Shown one piece after another: positions 9,618-20,292 of a stretch of 64,000 bases of DNA. The notes under the pieces were generated by a model. It was not told the origin of the DNA and made no database searches. It saw nothing but the letters and a program-made list of their open reading frames with translations. The DNA is from Humulus lupulus (lineage: Eukaryota > Streptophyta > Magnoliopsida > Rosales > Cannabaceae): contig NC_084798.1 of NCBI RefSeq assembly GCF_963169125.1, forward strand, positions 196,473,481-196,537,480, in the 5' to 3' direction. Position 1 is the first letter of the stretch, and each line of letters begins with the position of its first letter. The position numbers and the translations under genes were made by a program.

Positions 9618-11957
9618 TGTAACGAACCGAATTTACTGTTAAGGCTAAGTGCCTGGATTACAGTGTCTGGAGGGCATAATGGGATATACATGCTAAATTA
9701 ATTGAATAAATATGTGACTACGTGACATGCATGATTTATATGACAATATGAATTTAAATGCATGTGTTATGTGTATTAAATATTCATGTGGGCCCATTCT
9801 TGATAATAAGGGCATATTTGTAATATTGGCCCGTTGTGGGCATAAATGTGTTTATGTGTGCGTAAGTGATTGAGACCACATTATTATGTAGATATATTTG
9901 CAATACTTGGCTTGAGGCGATACTAGTGGGCAGATTAGTGGAATAGTCACAACGGGGTCTAATACCTGGCTCGGGGTGAGCCTCGGGGTATTTTGGGAAA
10001 CTTAGCATATAGTTTGGATTTATTGGTTAATGGAAAATTATTTGGTGATTAATAGGGTATGTCGGGATTGATTGGGAATTTATAGGACCACTCAAGGATT
10101 AGCGGGAAATGTGGCAAATGACGATTTTGCCTTGAGGCCATTTTAAGGTTAAGAGAATGCTTAAGGGGTGTTTTGGTCCTTTGGTCAAGAGATAGGCTTG
10201 GTTTGAGACTCTAGAGTTCAGTAGAAGCTGGGGAGAACAAAGGCAGAAGGAGAGCACTCTCTCCTAGTCTCTCCCTCTCTCTCTCTCTTTAACCCTTGGG
10301 AAGCTCTTAACACTTTGAAGAATTTTCTTAGGAATTGAAGAGGGTGCTTGCTAGGATTATTGGGGTTTAACTTAGAGGTCGAATCTCTATTGAGGTAAGC
10401 ATTGTAATCTTACTTTTCTTTGTGAATTTCTGGGTTTGGGTATTGTTTTGGATGAGTTTAGATCTAGTTTTGGTTCTGAATTGGATTGAGGATTTGATAT
10501 GGATTCTAGGTTGTTTGTGCTTTAGAACATGTTGTTGAGAGTTGTAGACTCAATTATGGCTTTAGAACAAGTTTAGGTTGAATTTTGTGGCTTTGAGTTG
10601 GGAGAAAACACAGAAAGAAGCTGGGTTTTTTGGGCTCGCGGGGGCGCGCCGCGAACCTATTCATGGGCGCCGTAACTCGCGTGGCCCCAGGAGCCTGGGG
10701 GCTTTCTGTCTCGTAAGCGTGCCGCGACCCTCAGGGCCAGGTTGCGGCCTGCATGCCTGTAGGGGTTGGGTTGGCGCCTCTGGTTAGGGGGCACGTTGCG
10801 ACGCTTAGGGCTAGGTCACAGCCTGCCTAGGCAGCCATAACCATGATTGGTTTTTAGGCTCGGGGAGGCTTGGGGACTTAAACATAAGCGCTCGAGACGA
10901 ATTCTACTACTCAGTTTAGCAGAATTCAAGGTCCCAAAGACTAGTATTTGATTCTAAAGCATTTAATTGGATGAGATTTTGATAGATTATTCATTTTCGC
11001 TTGTGACTAGGTTATACTGCAAGGGCTTAGGATTAGGGATCGTGCTCGGGACTGCCGTACGCTAGCTGCTCGGGACTTGAGGTAAGAAAACTGCACCCGG
11101 GTTGTGAACGGGGTTTAAACCCCTGTTAATGAATATGTTATGAATGTTAATATATCTATATCTGAGAATATATGGATGGCCATGCTTGTATACGTTGTCA
11201 TTGATTACTTGCTTTGCATTGTGTATTTGTGATTGTATATATTTGCAGGTTGACCTAAGAGTGCCAGGGGCCGATAGCAAGCGTGCAGAACGCAGCCTGG
11301 CCTAAGGGTGCCGGGGTCGGCTAAGAGACCAGGGAACTCGGCCTCAGGGCGTCGGGCCTGGGTAATATACTATAAGCAAAAGTGTGATTTACACTTAGTC
11401 ATTTCTATTGATTGATGAGTTTGGTTTACATATTTGTTTGAGTTGAATATTATTGTTTGTTGGTTATTTATATTCTATTGTTAACTAAATCTCATGATTT
11501 ATGCTTACTGCTTTCATACTGTTACCTAGTTGTTCATGTTGGTTTAAGTTTTCTTCGCTGAGCCTTGACTCATGAGTGCTACGTGATGCAGGTAAGGGAA
11601 AGGGATAGCGAGACCAGCCATGAGTTGGAGAGCTTCAGGGGCGGTGTGTACATATGCAGCCTGCTCGATCACCACTGTCGAGATAGCTTGGGAGGAACTA
11701 GAGTTAAACCCTGATTAGCCGCTTAGGATGACTAAGTTGTATTCTATTTGTCTTTTACAAGTCGGTAAACTGATTTTGGGATCCCGTGTATAAACTTAAT
11801 ATTTTAATGAAAAATAACCATTTTGTTGACCAAATCTTTTATTACTTGACCTTGACTTAGTCTTTAATTACACATTTAAGTTCAAACGACTTGCTTAGCA
11901 AGTTAAGCACTATTTTAAACACAAAGTGTAACGATCTTTGTTATCCAGGACGTTACA
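9618..11957 (+). mobile_element. Solo LTR (2.34 kb, gypsy-like)
   Basis: The unit starts TGTAACG and ends CGTTACA, a perfect 7-bp terminal inverted repeat, and lies between A runs (TSD AAAAA). It has no polypurine tract, primer site or coding sequence next to it, so it is a solo LTR. A GC-rich block with many GCG/CGC palindromes spans about 10634-10830. The tracts at 11554-11574 (CGCTGAGCCTTGACTCATG) and GTGTACATATGCAGCC (about 11645-11660) are shared with the minus-strand LTR at 13639-28656, so both belong to one family. The terminal TGTAACG and the length suggest a chromovirus such as Tekay, but this is inference. Confidence 0.85.
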
Positions 11958-12589
11958 AAAAAACGTTTAAATATTGCAACTAATTAATAATCAGAAACAC
12001 CAAAAAACAAATCTCAGTAGCAATTATGATGCTATCCTTCTTGTTTTATTGTGGCTGATCTCAAGATGATAAACTACATGCTCTATTTTATTGTCTTATG
12101 GTTTTGATATTTCTTTTAAAGTTTTTCAACATCAACATGTACTATCTTGGATATCTTTGAATATTTGGTGTTACATTTTGTGACTTTAATTCGTTTGGCC
12201 AGCTTATTAGTTCTTGCATGGGGTGTTTGGGAGCGCATTCAAAAGTTTATACACCTATGGAATTTTTTTTTTAAATAGTGTTAAATGTACAAAAATATAT
12301 GTAAAATAAAGTTTTTTAAAAAATTCAACAGAGGTATAATAGAAAATTTTCTATAAAAAGCTAAATTCTTAAAAAAAAAATTACATTAACTAAAATTCAA
12401 GAGGGTAGTTTTCCTTTAGTCATCATGTGGATCCGTCATAGTTTGGGGGAAAGAAAAAATAAGTAAACCATCATGATTTTTGAAAATCATCTGAAGCCAT
12501 TACGCTTTGGGTGGATGGGTATTACATAAAATGGAAGCAAGCTCAGTATCCAATACAACCACTGTGTAAGAAACCAAGACTGATCCATC
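11958..12589. other. Unassigned AT-rich stretch
   Basis: Low-complexity AT-rich DNA with short homopolymers and no readable protein or terminal repeats. It continues the sequence interrupted by the solo LTR to its left. Confidence 0.4.
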
Positions 12590-12940
12590 AAATCAATTTT
12601 TGAGCATGCTCCTCTGCTTGTGTTTCTTAAAATGAATGCTGATGTTGCCATAGATTTTGCCAGCGATGTCATTAGGGTTAGGGCCATTATTAGAGCAATA
12701 GATCCTTCGTCGGGCCTCACAAAACACCTTAAATGATCTTTTTCCGCAACAGAAGTTAAGGCCCTTGCTATCCTTTTTAGTCTTCAATGGGTGCAAGAAT
12801 TGGGTTATCAAGTTTCAGTATTAGAAAGTGAAGCTAAGACTCTGGTGTTTTTTGTCTTGTTGTCTATCCTTTCAGTATATTCATGTTCTTCGTAGTTGTA
12901 ATAGTATTGTTCATGAATTAGTCAAATATGCATTTTGATA
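12590..12940 (+). pseudogene. Second LINE fragment, RNase H-like domain
   Basis: The plus strand reads VFLKMNADVAIDFASDVIRV, a stop, then SATEVKALAILFSLQWVQEL and VLESEAKTLV, ending near SIVHELVKYAF. This is the order of an RVT_3 (RNase H-like) domain: a KxNxDxA start, an acidic exA helix, an SDAKTLV-type strand and the HELAKYA tail. The fragment has stops and at least one frame change, and no reverse transcriptase is attached. It is either a 5'-truncated LINE or a degraded RNase H-like gene. Confidence 0.6.
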
Positions 12941-13199
12941 AATGACGAGTCCATTTGGTTAGAAAAAATTTCACCACGTACGATACACATACTACTTCAA
13001 GATTCCGACCAATGATATGTGATTAATTTATATATAGATTTACTACTACAAAAAAGACTTTTTAGCGAGACCTAAAAAAGTTTTTCGTGAGTTCCCTATT
13101 TGAGAGTTTTAAAAAGTGAAGTTTTTTAGGGCTCGTAACATCATTTTTTTAGGGCTCGTATTGCGAGTCCTAAAAAATTTTATTTTTAATTTTTAAAAA

Positions 13200-13633
13200 A
13201 TTAATTGGTAGCCAAAGCTCCCGTCGGAGCTCCGACGATGACGGCGGCGCCACCACCCTATGATGGTGGTTCGGGAAAATGATGATTGGGCTTCGAAGCC
13301 CAAGTCTTGGGGAGCGTCGTGGTGGTGGTTCTTCTTGGAAAGGCCTAGAATGACCGAATTTGCACTAAGATCTCTTGGACCTCCATGGGTTTCGATGAAT
13401 ATTGACTTCCAATTTCGATGGTCGTTGAGTTCGATTCTTTAGTGGGTTTTGACGCCCAAAGCACAAGGAATGCAGTGGTGGTGGTCGTTTGGGTCGAGGT
13501 GGCTCGAGGTGGTCGGAAAACACTCAGAAGTGTTTGGGAGACTTAGCACCACCACGACTTCGAATGGCTCTAGGCGGCGGAGGATGATGCATGTGGGGCT
13601 GGGCTCGCCGGGGTCGAAGGTTGGCGACCTTCT
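13200..13633 (+). other. GC-rich core of the CACTA element, origin unknown
   Basis: This 430-bp stretch is far richer in G+C than its surroundings, with runs such as GTGGTGGTGG. It is joined after the nested insertion to 28662-28760. Two short open frames (13260-13442 and 13449-13643) cover it but show no recognised domain. It could be host sequence captured by the element. I cannot name a source gene. Confidence 0.35.
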
Positions 13634-14117
13634 GCGTCTGTAACGTCCTGGTTACTCCAGAACAGTTACGGTGAACCAGAAATTTGACTCGCTACCCGAG
13701 TCCTTTGGTTAAAACGTGCTTCTAAGTGTTATTAACAAGCTAAGGTGAAAAACCAATAAAAAGGAAAGGATATATTTTATTAAGTACATACAACTTTTCA
13801 TGGGCCCATAAAATCTTTTACATGCTATTTACAACTCAAAATGGTCATTACTATTTCAAATTTACAAACCCGCCGACCTAAGCAGCAAAAATAGGGTAAA
13901 CCCCCTAGTTCCTCTGAGAACTCCTTGGCAGTGGTGGTCAAGCGGCCGCATATGTACACATCACCACCTAAGCTCTCCACTCAAGGTTGGGTGAGCTTTT
14001 CTTTCCCTTTACTTGCACCACATAGCACCCATGAGCCAAGGCCCAGCAAGAAAACATAGTAATGCATATAGATATTAACAACTGATTATTATTATAATCA
14101 CACAGAGCTTATAGCTC

Positions 14118-14336
14118 TTAAGCAGATGAGTGATTCAACACTTGAGGTTCTGGTAAACCATACTGAGTGACCGACAAGCGAGTCACTAATTTAAGCAGAT
14201 GAGTGACTGCTGGGTAAGTCACTAGCCTTAACAGATGAGTGACTGCTGGGTAAGTCACTAGCTTAAACAGATGAGAGACTGATGGATAAGTCTCTAACTT
14301 AACAGATGAGTGACTGATGGGTAAGTCACATAAGCG
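14118..14336. repeat. 36-bp minisatellite in the solo LTR
   Basis: About five imperfect units of roughly 36 bp, each with CAGATGAGTGACTG and GGGTAAGTCACTAG. The sister LTR at 9618 has no such array at the matching place, so the array grew after the two copies separated or was lost there. Confidence 0.8.
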
Positions 14337-14736
14337 CTTTTAGTTTTCATCAAACTTGAGGTCGGTCCGGTATTAACGCTTTTCTGAGTCATTTAATGTA
14401 GATGTTGATTAGATCTAATCTTTATTGGCTTGCGTTGAATACGCTAAGGCCGTCCTGACTTATAAGTCAATCCCATGTGACCAGTGCTCAATTCCACTGC
14501 CAAACCTGACTAATAAGTCATAGCTTCACAGTTGATACTGACACCTTTGCCAAATCTGACTAATTAGTCAGTACCATGCACAAGTGAGCAAGATTTGCTA
14601 AGCATTCAATAATCATTCCATGTCCACATTTAAACACTCAACATGCCTCATGAATAACCATGCATGTCACATTTGGGGTGCAGTTTTCTTACCTCTGGTT
14701 CGAGCGAGAAATAATATAAGAACGACCCTTGAGAAC

Positions 14737-15533
14737 TGTTAACGTCGTTTTTCATCAACAGTGAAATAAGAGCACGAAAACAATAATCGGTTATGGCCAA
14801 TAAAAATAAAATGATAACACAAATGAGATTTTTTACGTGGTTCAGCAGTTAACTCTGCCTAGTCCACGAGTCTTTGTTATTAAACTTAAGATAATTTCTA
14901 GAAATTCTTTAAGAATGAATTCTCCAGAGTTTCTCTCAAGATCACAAAAATTCGGTCCCTTACAATGGTGCATGACCTCTCTATTTATAAAGAAGATTTC
15001 AGAATGCTATCCCACATATTTCGAGAAGTTATTCTGTGTATGCAAATAAATTAAATGGCATTAAAAGCTTGCAATCCTATATACAAGGAAACGTCCCCTG
15101 AAGATCAGGGGACGTATAACTGAACAATTAATATCCCTTGATTATAGGGGATTTATAGCAATCAATGTAGACCGCGTCTCTCATTGATGATTCACTAAGA
15201 TATTCAAAGTTATTATCTTATATCGCTAATGCCATATTCACCCAGGTCTCTTATCGACTTTTGAGCTATAGCATCTTCCCGAGATCATGCGACTTCGAGC
15301 TCATACTTGTGTCAGGCTCGGACCCCCTGATCCGAGGTCATCCCGAGAACAAACGTACTTCGATGTCGGTCTTTCAAGCTTGTGAGGATCTCGAGGCTAC
15401 CATCTTCGAAGTCGTCTCTGCTTCGCAGGCTCGATGCCTAGGTTGCGGACACGTTCCAAACATTACGAGTCCATTCATTGCGAATCCAGCTTTCGAGATC
15501 ACAATCCTTATGGCTCGAAATCTGGGTGTAACA
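14737..15533 (-). mobile_element. 3' LTR of the Tat-like element (left)
   Basis: Begins TGTTAACGTCG and ends GGGTGTAACA on the plus strand, so in element sense it starts TGTTACACCC. It is 797 bp, followed inward by the polypurine tract, which marks it as the 3' LTR of a minus-strand element. A third LTR of the same family stands alone at 35253-36050. Confidence 0.92.
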
Positions 15534-15550
15534 TTTTTCCCCCTCAAAAG
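15534..15550 (-). other. Polypurine tract of the Tat-like element
   Basis: On the minus strand CTTTTGAGGGGGAAAAA directly abuts the 3' LTR. It primes plus-strand synthesis and confirms the minus orientation. Confidence 0.8.
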
Positions 15551-15794
15551 TATTTGTTCGAATCCTATGAGAAGGAAACTTTTGAACTACTTTCTTCGGG
15601 AACCGCACCGTCACACACTTGAAAATGGGCACGTGTCAGTTGGGTATTGCTCATTCAAGGTACTCGAGTACCTTGGAAATCTGCCCACGATCGTTCGCCT
15701 GCCACCTTTTCTGTACCATCATGTCATCAATCCCTGACCGCTGGATTTTATGAGGATTCTTGCCAATGGCTCAGATTAATCCTTTTTTACCATC

Positions 15795-15804
15795 TATATA
15801 TAAG
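15795..15804 (+). promoter_or_regulatory. TATA box of the antisense gene
   Basis: TATATATAAG followed by GACCCC lies on the plus strand about 730 bases before the ATG of the antisense gene, inside the element and outside the LTR. A start some 30 bases downstream would give a leader exon of about 180 bases ending at the GT at 16009. Confidence 0.55.
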
Positions 15805-16008
15805 ACCCCAGTCATCGTCTTCCTCTTATTTTACACGCATCAGAGACAAAAGAAAAGGGACGAAACCAGAAGCCATTTTAGAGAGCTTTTTGCTTGTGTA
15901 TGTTTTCCTAGCCGAAGAAACAAAGGACCACTAGTTTGCTCGAGACCGTAAGGTTATACCTGCAGCCTCTCCTTCAATCAACGATTTCTCTGCAATCGCA
16001 GTCATTGT

Positions 16009-16528
16009 GTAAGTATCTGATGATCTTTTTATTTTCCTTTATGTCAGTTTCTGTCTGTGTTGTTCTTTTATTTCTGGGAATGCACTAGTTTATTTTCTTA
16101 GTTTAACATGCAAGGAAGCTTTTGACCGATAGGCTTCCACGTTTAAGTCTCCATGCTAGGTTTAAGTCACTGGTCCCAAACCCATTTTTGATGTAGAACC
16201 AGGTCTCTTTTTTCTGGGTTTTCAAAATTTAAAAGACATATCTTGCATGCCAAGATATCGGGTACAAAATCTTGGTTTTAAAGAACGCACGATACCCAAG
16301 GTTACCATTTCTGAATAACCGTCACCCTTTTTCCCTGATATTTCGGGATTTTCAAAAAATTTATCCACTCTCCTCCTTTTTCTTGTAGAATACACATTCC
16401 GACTCTTTAATCGGGTTTTTAGTATCGAGCTCGTTTCGTATTCAAGCATTCTCTGAGCTTGTCTTGTCAAGCTCGCAATTCTTGAGCCCTTGCATGCATG
16501 GCCCTCACCATTTTTTCTTTCTCGCTAG
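16009..16528 (+). other. Leader intron of the antisense gene (predicted)
   Basis: Donor T/GTAAGTATCT at 16009 and acceptor TTTCTTTCTCGCTAG ending at 16528. The next base starts the ATG, so the open frame begins exactly at the exon. The intron is T-rich, as plant introns usually are. RNA evidence is needed to confirm it. Confidence 0.55.
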
Positions 16529-19388
16529 ATGTCACAGAATCTAGAAAGACAGTGGGGGTCGTTGCTAGCAATCCCTTACTCGCCAAAAACCCCAAGCCCA
16601 GAGTCGCTGTTTGCTCGGAGTCAACGTCTGATTCGCGAATACGATCTCGCGCGTGAACAGGAGGAGATCCGAGCTCACTATCGCCGCCAAATCGTGGAGG
16701 TCATAGAAAGGAAGAGGAGAACCCTTCGAGAGGCCCTTTATCCGAAATCTGATTCAGGACCCAGGCCGATCCCCCTCGACCCTAAGTTAAAAGTGACCAT
16801 TGCATACAGTCCGGGAGAGCTCCAATTTTCACTGATGGGGGAGCATTCTACCTCGCAACCGAGGAGGGATTTCTTCGAGGCCGAGCACTTCTGGAGCTCG
16901 GTTACTTCACTAGGTCAGATAACTGACATCCTGGCCTTCCACGGTCTCAGGCTGTCAAGCACCCTAAGGTGCCGAGCCCCTACCCCCAACGAGCGAAGCT
17001 GTCGTGCCCCAGGAGATGGGAATCCAGATAACAAACTGAGGTACGCGGCTTGGAGCCAAGAGCATATGAAGGCAGGAGCGTTACTGCCTTTGAAGTCATT
17101 CTTCAAGGACTTCACGGACTTTGTTGGGTTGGTTCCATTCCAGCTCAACACCAATTCTTACAGGGTTCTGTCTGCCCTGAGGTCGTTATACCACGAGTTG
17201 GAGTGGAAAGGACCTTCACCAAATGAGATTTTATATCTCTTCTGTCTGAAAAGCAATCCCTCCCGAGCTCGGGGAGGAGACGGCTTCTACTATCTCTCGA
17301 GCTACCCCAAAGAGAAAAAGGTGTTTGAGGACCTTCCTAACCATCCACCTGACTTTAAGAAAGCCTTCTTCTTGACTGATGGCCTGTCCCCGTCTCGATA
17401 CTACTCATTCAGACGGATTCGTAAGTACCCCAACCTTCTTTATCTCTATGCTCGGAATTTTGTCTGTAGGTTTGTACTTAGTTGAAATGTGTTTTATTTT
17501 CCAGCCAAATTTCACCGTCCTACTCCTGATGACGCGATGAAGGAGCATAGAGAGGCTCTGCTCCAACTCCCTTATGGCTGGAGGTCCCTCTCATATATTT
17601 TGCATGAGAGTAAGCTCCGAGCTTGCGGGCTTTTGGGAGATGGCGAGTCCACCTCGGACTGGTCCAACAAAAAGTATGACCTCTGGGAGCTCGTGCCTTT
17701 GCCAACAGGCGTCCTCCCTCCAAGGAGAGAGGTGAGGCCTCCACCTCCGGTTCATCGACGGAGCCCGCAGTCGGGGAACGAGGCCAACGACGAAGCCTCG
17801 AGCTCGGGCTCGGATGATCAAGGTACAGTCATCCTAAGCTCAAAAATGTGGTCCCCTTCCATATTAAAACACAAACCCGATAGGTTAGTATTATGCAAGG
17901 ACGATAGGGACCATTTCTATATATGGACGTGGGTAGATGATCGAGTACATAGGTTTGATAGTTGGCTCGGGAAGTATAACACCATGTACAGTCTGAACGA
18001 GGTGTGGGACGGAATAGCCATCCAATATGGGACCAATGACTATAGGGACCTTTCGAGGTTGACGTCTACCTATAGGGCAGGTACTCCCCCCGCCTCTTCC
18101 GAAGATGGGGGAATTTCGTGGTCTCCGAGTTCGAGCTTGGAGGAGAGTTCCAATTAGGTTTCTTCTTTCATTACTTTGTATATCTACACAATGCTGAATC
18201 ACTTTATAGACTTTTTCTTTTTGTTATGACTCACATTGTGGCGTGATTGTGTAGGCAAGATGGATTCCGACCTTGACAACATCTTCGAGAGTGGCGGTGC
18301 CAAGAGGAGCAAGCGTCCTAAGGGGTCGCGAAAGGTTGACCGGCCTACCAAGGTCCTCAAGAGGACCGAAAAAACACCTCCTCCCCCAACTCCGCCTGTC
18401 ACGAGCTCCATGGTGGTGCCAACTTCACAGGTCGGAGCCTCCATTATGGCCGAGCCCCAACCTCCTGTAGTGGTCCACCTGACACTTGGTCCACCTCCCA
18501 GAAAGCCTTCTGCTTCTCGAACTCATAAGATGTCAGTTTCTACTCACGTTGAGGAGTATGTAATTGACAATGCGGCTGGATCCCATGGGTCTATGCTGGG
18601 CTCGGACATTATGTCCCGAATCGGCCAGAGCTTTAGCAGTTTCGACACTCCTCAATGGCAATTTTTTAACAACGCCCGAGACTGCACCGCCCTCTACGAG
18701 AAGAGTATCGAGCTTGCCGCCCCGGTAACTTTTCTTCTACTTCTTAGTTATATTTATAGACAGTCCTGGTGTTAATGACGATTTTTTCTTTTGTCAGACT
18801 CTTGCTGTTACTACCCAGCTCAACTATAAGTTGAACCACGAGATCCATTCGAGCAAGTCTTATGCTCAGGAGGCGAAGGATCTTCAACTCAAAGCAAGTG
18901 ATGACCTGAGGGCAGCAAATGCAAAGCTTGAGGTAGGAGTCAAGGAGCTTGAGGCTAAGGCATCCAAGCTTGAGAAACTGAATGCTAGGCTCGCGGAGCT
19001 TGAGAAGGAGAATGCCAAGCTCGCAGAGCTCGAGAAGGAGAATACCCGACTTCAGGAGGCTAATAAAAAGCTTGAAGAAGACAAGGCCGCCACTTTTGAT
19101 ATAATTGAGGGTGAAAAGGCTCGCCTCCTTACTGAGTATAAAGAGAAGAAGGACCAGGCGGTTGATTTGGCCATGTACAGAATGTGGGCCAATAACGAAG
19201 ACCTCGATACCAGCTTCCTAGGTCCTCATGAGGCGAAGCTTCTGGATAAGTGGAATGCTCGGCTTGAGGCGGAAGAGGCTGCTCGGGAGGCCGCCTCCGA
19301 GGGTGCTCAGAAGGATAGTCATGCTATTCGTTCTAAGGGGTCCAGTGCTGCTGATGCTGAGAAGGCCAAGGAGACTGCTCCTTCTTGA
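16529..19388 (+). CDS. Antisense four-exon gene inside the Tat-like element (756 aa)
   Basis: Exons 16529-17420, 17505-17822, 18255-18724 and 18798-19388 join at GT..AG borders with consistent phases (1, 1, 0) to 757 codons including the stop, with no internal stop. The N-terminal part (about residues 1-300) is basic and charged, then has an alpha-rich core (KSFFKDFTDFVGLVPFQLNT, GDGFYYLSSYPKEKKVFEDL) like the plant putative gypsy-type transposon proteins (Transposase_28, PF04195, by recollection). The middle is proline- and serine-rich, and residues about 570-690 form a coiled coil of repeated LEKENAKLAEL type. It is opposite to gag-pol, has its own TATA box and leader intron, and is undamaged while gag-pol is broken. 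Function unknown. Antisense extra ORFs are known in this lineage; the whole spliced structure is my prediction. Confidence 0.75.
17823..18254 (+). other. Optional intron 2 of the antisense gene
   Basis: Donor AG/GTACAG and acceptor GATTGTGTAG. Without splicing the frame stays open from 17505 to a stop at 18155-18157, giving a 514-residue protein that ends ISWSPSSSLEESSN. With splicing it continues into the coiled-coil exons. Both outcomes are in frame, so two protein forms are possible. Confidence 0.5.
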
Positions 19389-20292
19389 ATCTGATCTCGG
19401 GGAAATCTTATCTTGGGGTTGCGTCCCCTTATTTTTGTAATTACTTTAATTTATGCCCGTAAGGCCGATACAATTTCTTTTTATATTAATACATATGTTT
19501 TACATTTCTTGGTTAGAAATATTTTGCACATTTTATATTAATGAATCGTTTATGTTTATTTCTTCATACAAACATAGTTTGGATTTAGGCTTGAGACTCA
19601 ACGCATTCATGCATCGTTTGCCCGAATTATCCGCTTCCGATCTTGTTATTTATCAAGGTCGAATATTACTTTAACCATGAACCCGACAGTACTTGTATGG
19701 TGTGTAATACAAATGGTTTAGTTATATCATATTGCTTAGTTACTTTTTCTCGTCCTCGGTTATTTCTCCGAGGTTATGAGTTCGAAACTATTTTTCCTTA
19801 AGATATTTCAGCCTCGATCTCGACTTATCTCGAAGTAGGTTTAGGTTCCAACTTATCATCGATTAGTTTTAGCCGGTTTGCTCCAAACCTTTTAAGGTTG
19901 TGATTGGTTTGTAATCCATTCACTTGTATGTTTTTAATAATTCGGTTATATCCAAATTATCTTAGCTCGCGCATTTGGTTACATCCAAACACTTGTACGT
20001 TTTTAACAGCTTGGTTATATCCAAACCGTCCCAACTGGCGCATTTGTTTATCTCCAAACGCTTGCATGTATTTCGTGTATGTTATTTTATTTTTCAAGCT
20101 GATGGTATATATACCAATGATGCCCCCTTAATATCCTATGAGTGTGACCATAGGTTATTAAATTAAGAGAGATTGCAAAAATAAAGAGAAATATAACATA
20201 TCAAACGAAATAGATCTTTATTTGATGGAATTCAAAAGTAAACAAAATAGTACAGATAAACAATCATGGTTATAGGCAACACTTTTCCTATA
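19389..20292. other. Spacer between the converging antisense gene and pol
   Basis: Non-coding sequence where the plus-strand antisense gene and the minus-strand pol converge. It is AT-rich and contains the tandem repeat at 19901-20090. TTATATTAATACA at about 19479-19491 could serve as a polyadenylation region for the antisense transcript, but this is weak. Confidence 0.5.
19901..20090. repeat. About 68-bp tandem repeat with a palindromic core
   Basis: Three diverged units, each with a TTGGTTATATCCAAA-type palindrome, CACTTGTACGTTTTTAA and a GCGCATTTG joint. Tandem repeats in the 3' non-coding part are a known trait of Tat/Ogre elements and a source of satellite DNA. Confidence 0.65.

Noticed and set aside
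10578..10787. Open frame rich in Arg and Gly
   Set aside because: Falls on the GC-palindrome block of a solo LTR; composition alone keeps it open.
14118..14336. CRISPR-like regular repeat
   Set aside because: Units are contiguous without unique spacers, in a plant LTR; it is a minisatellite.
15261..15951. Plus-strand frames of 95-158 codons around the left LTR of the Tat-like element
   Set aside because: They cross the LTR border and the polypurine tract and have no domain; the similar part of the right LTR is not open in the same way.
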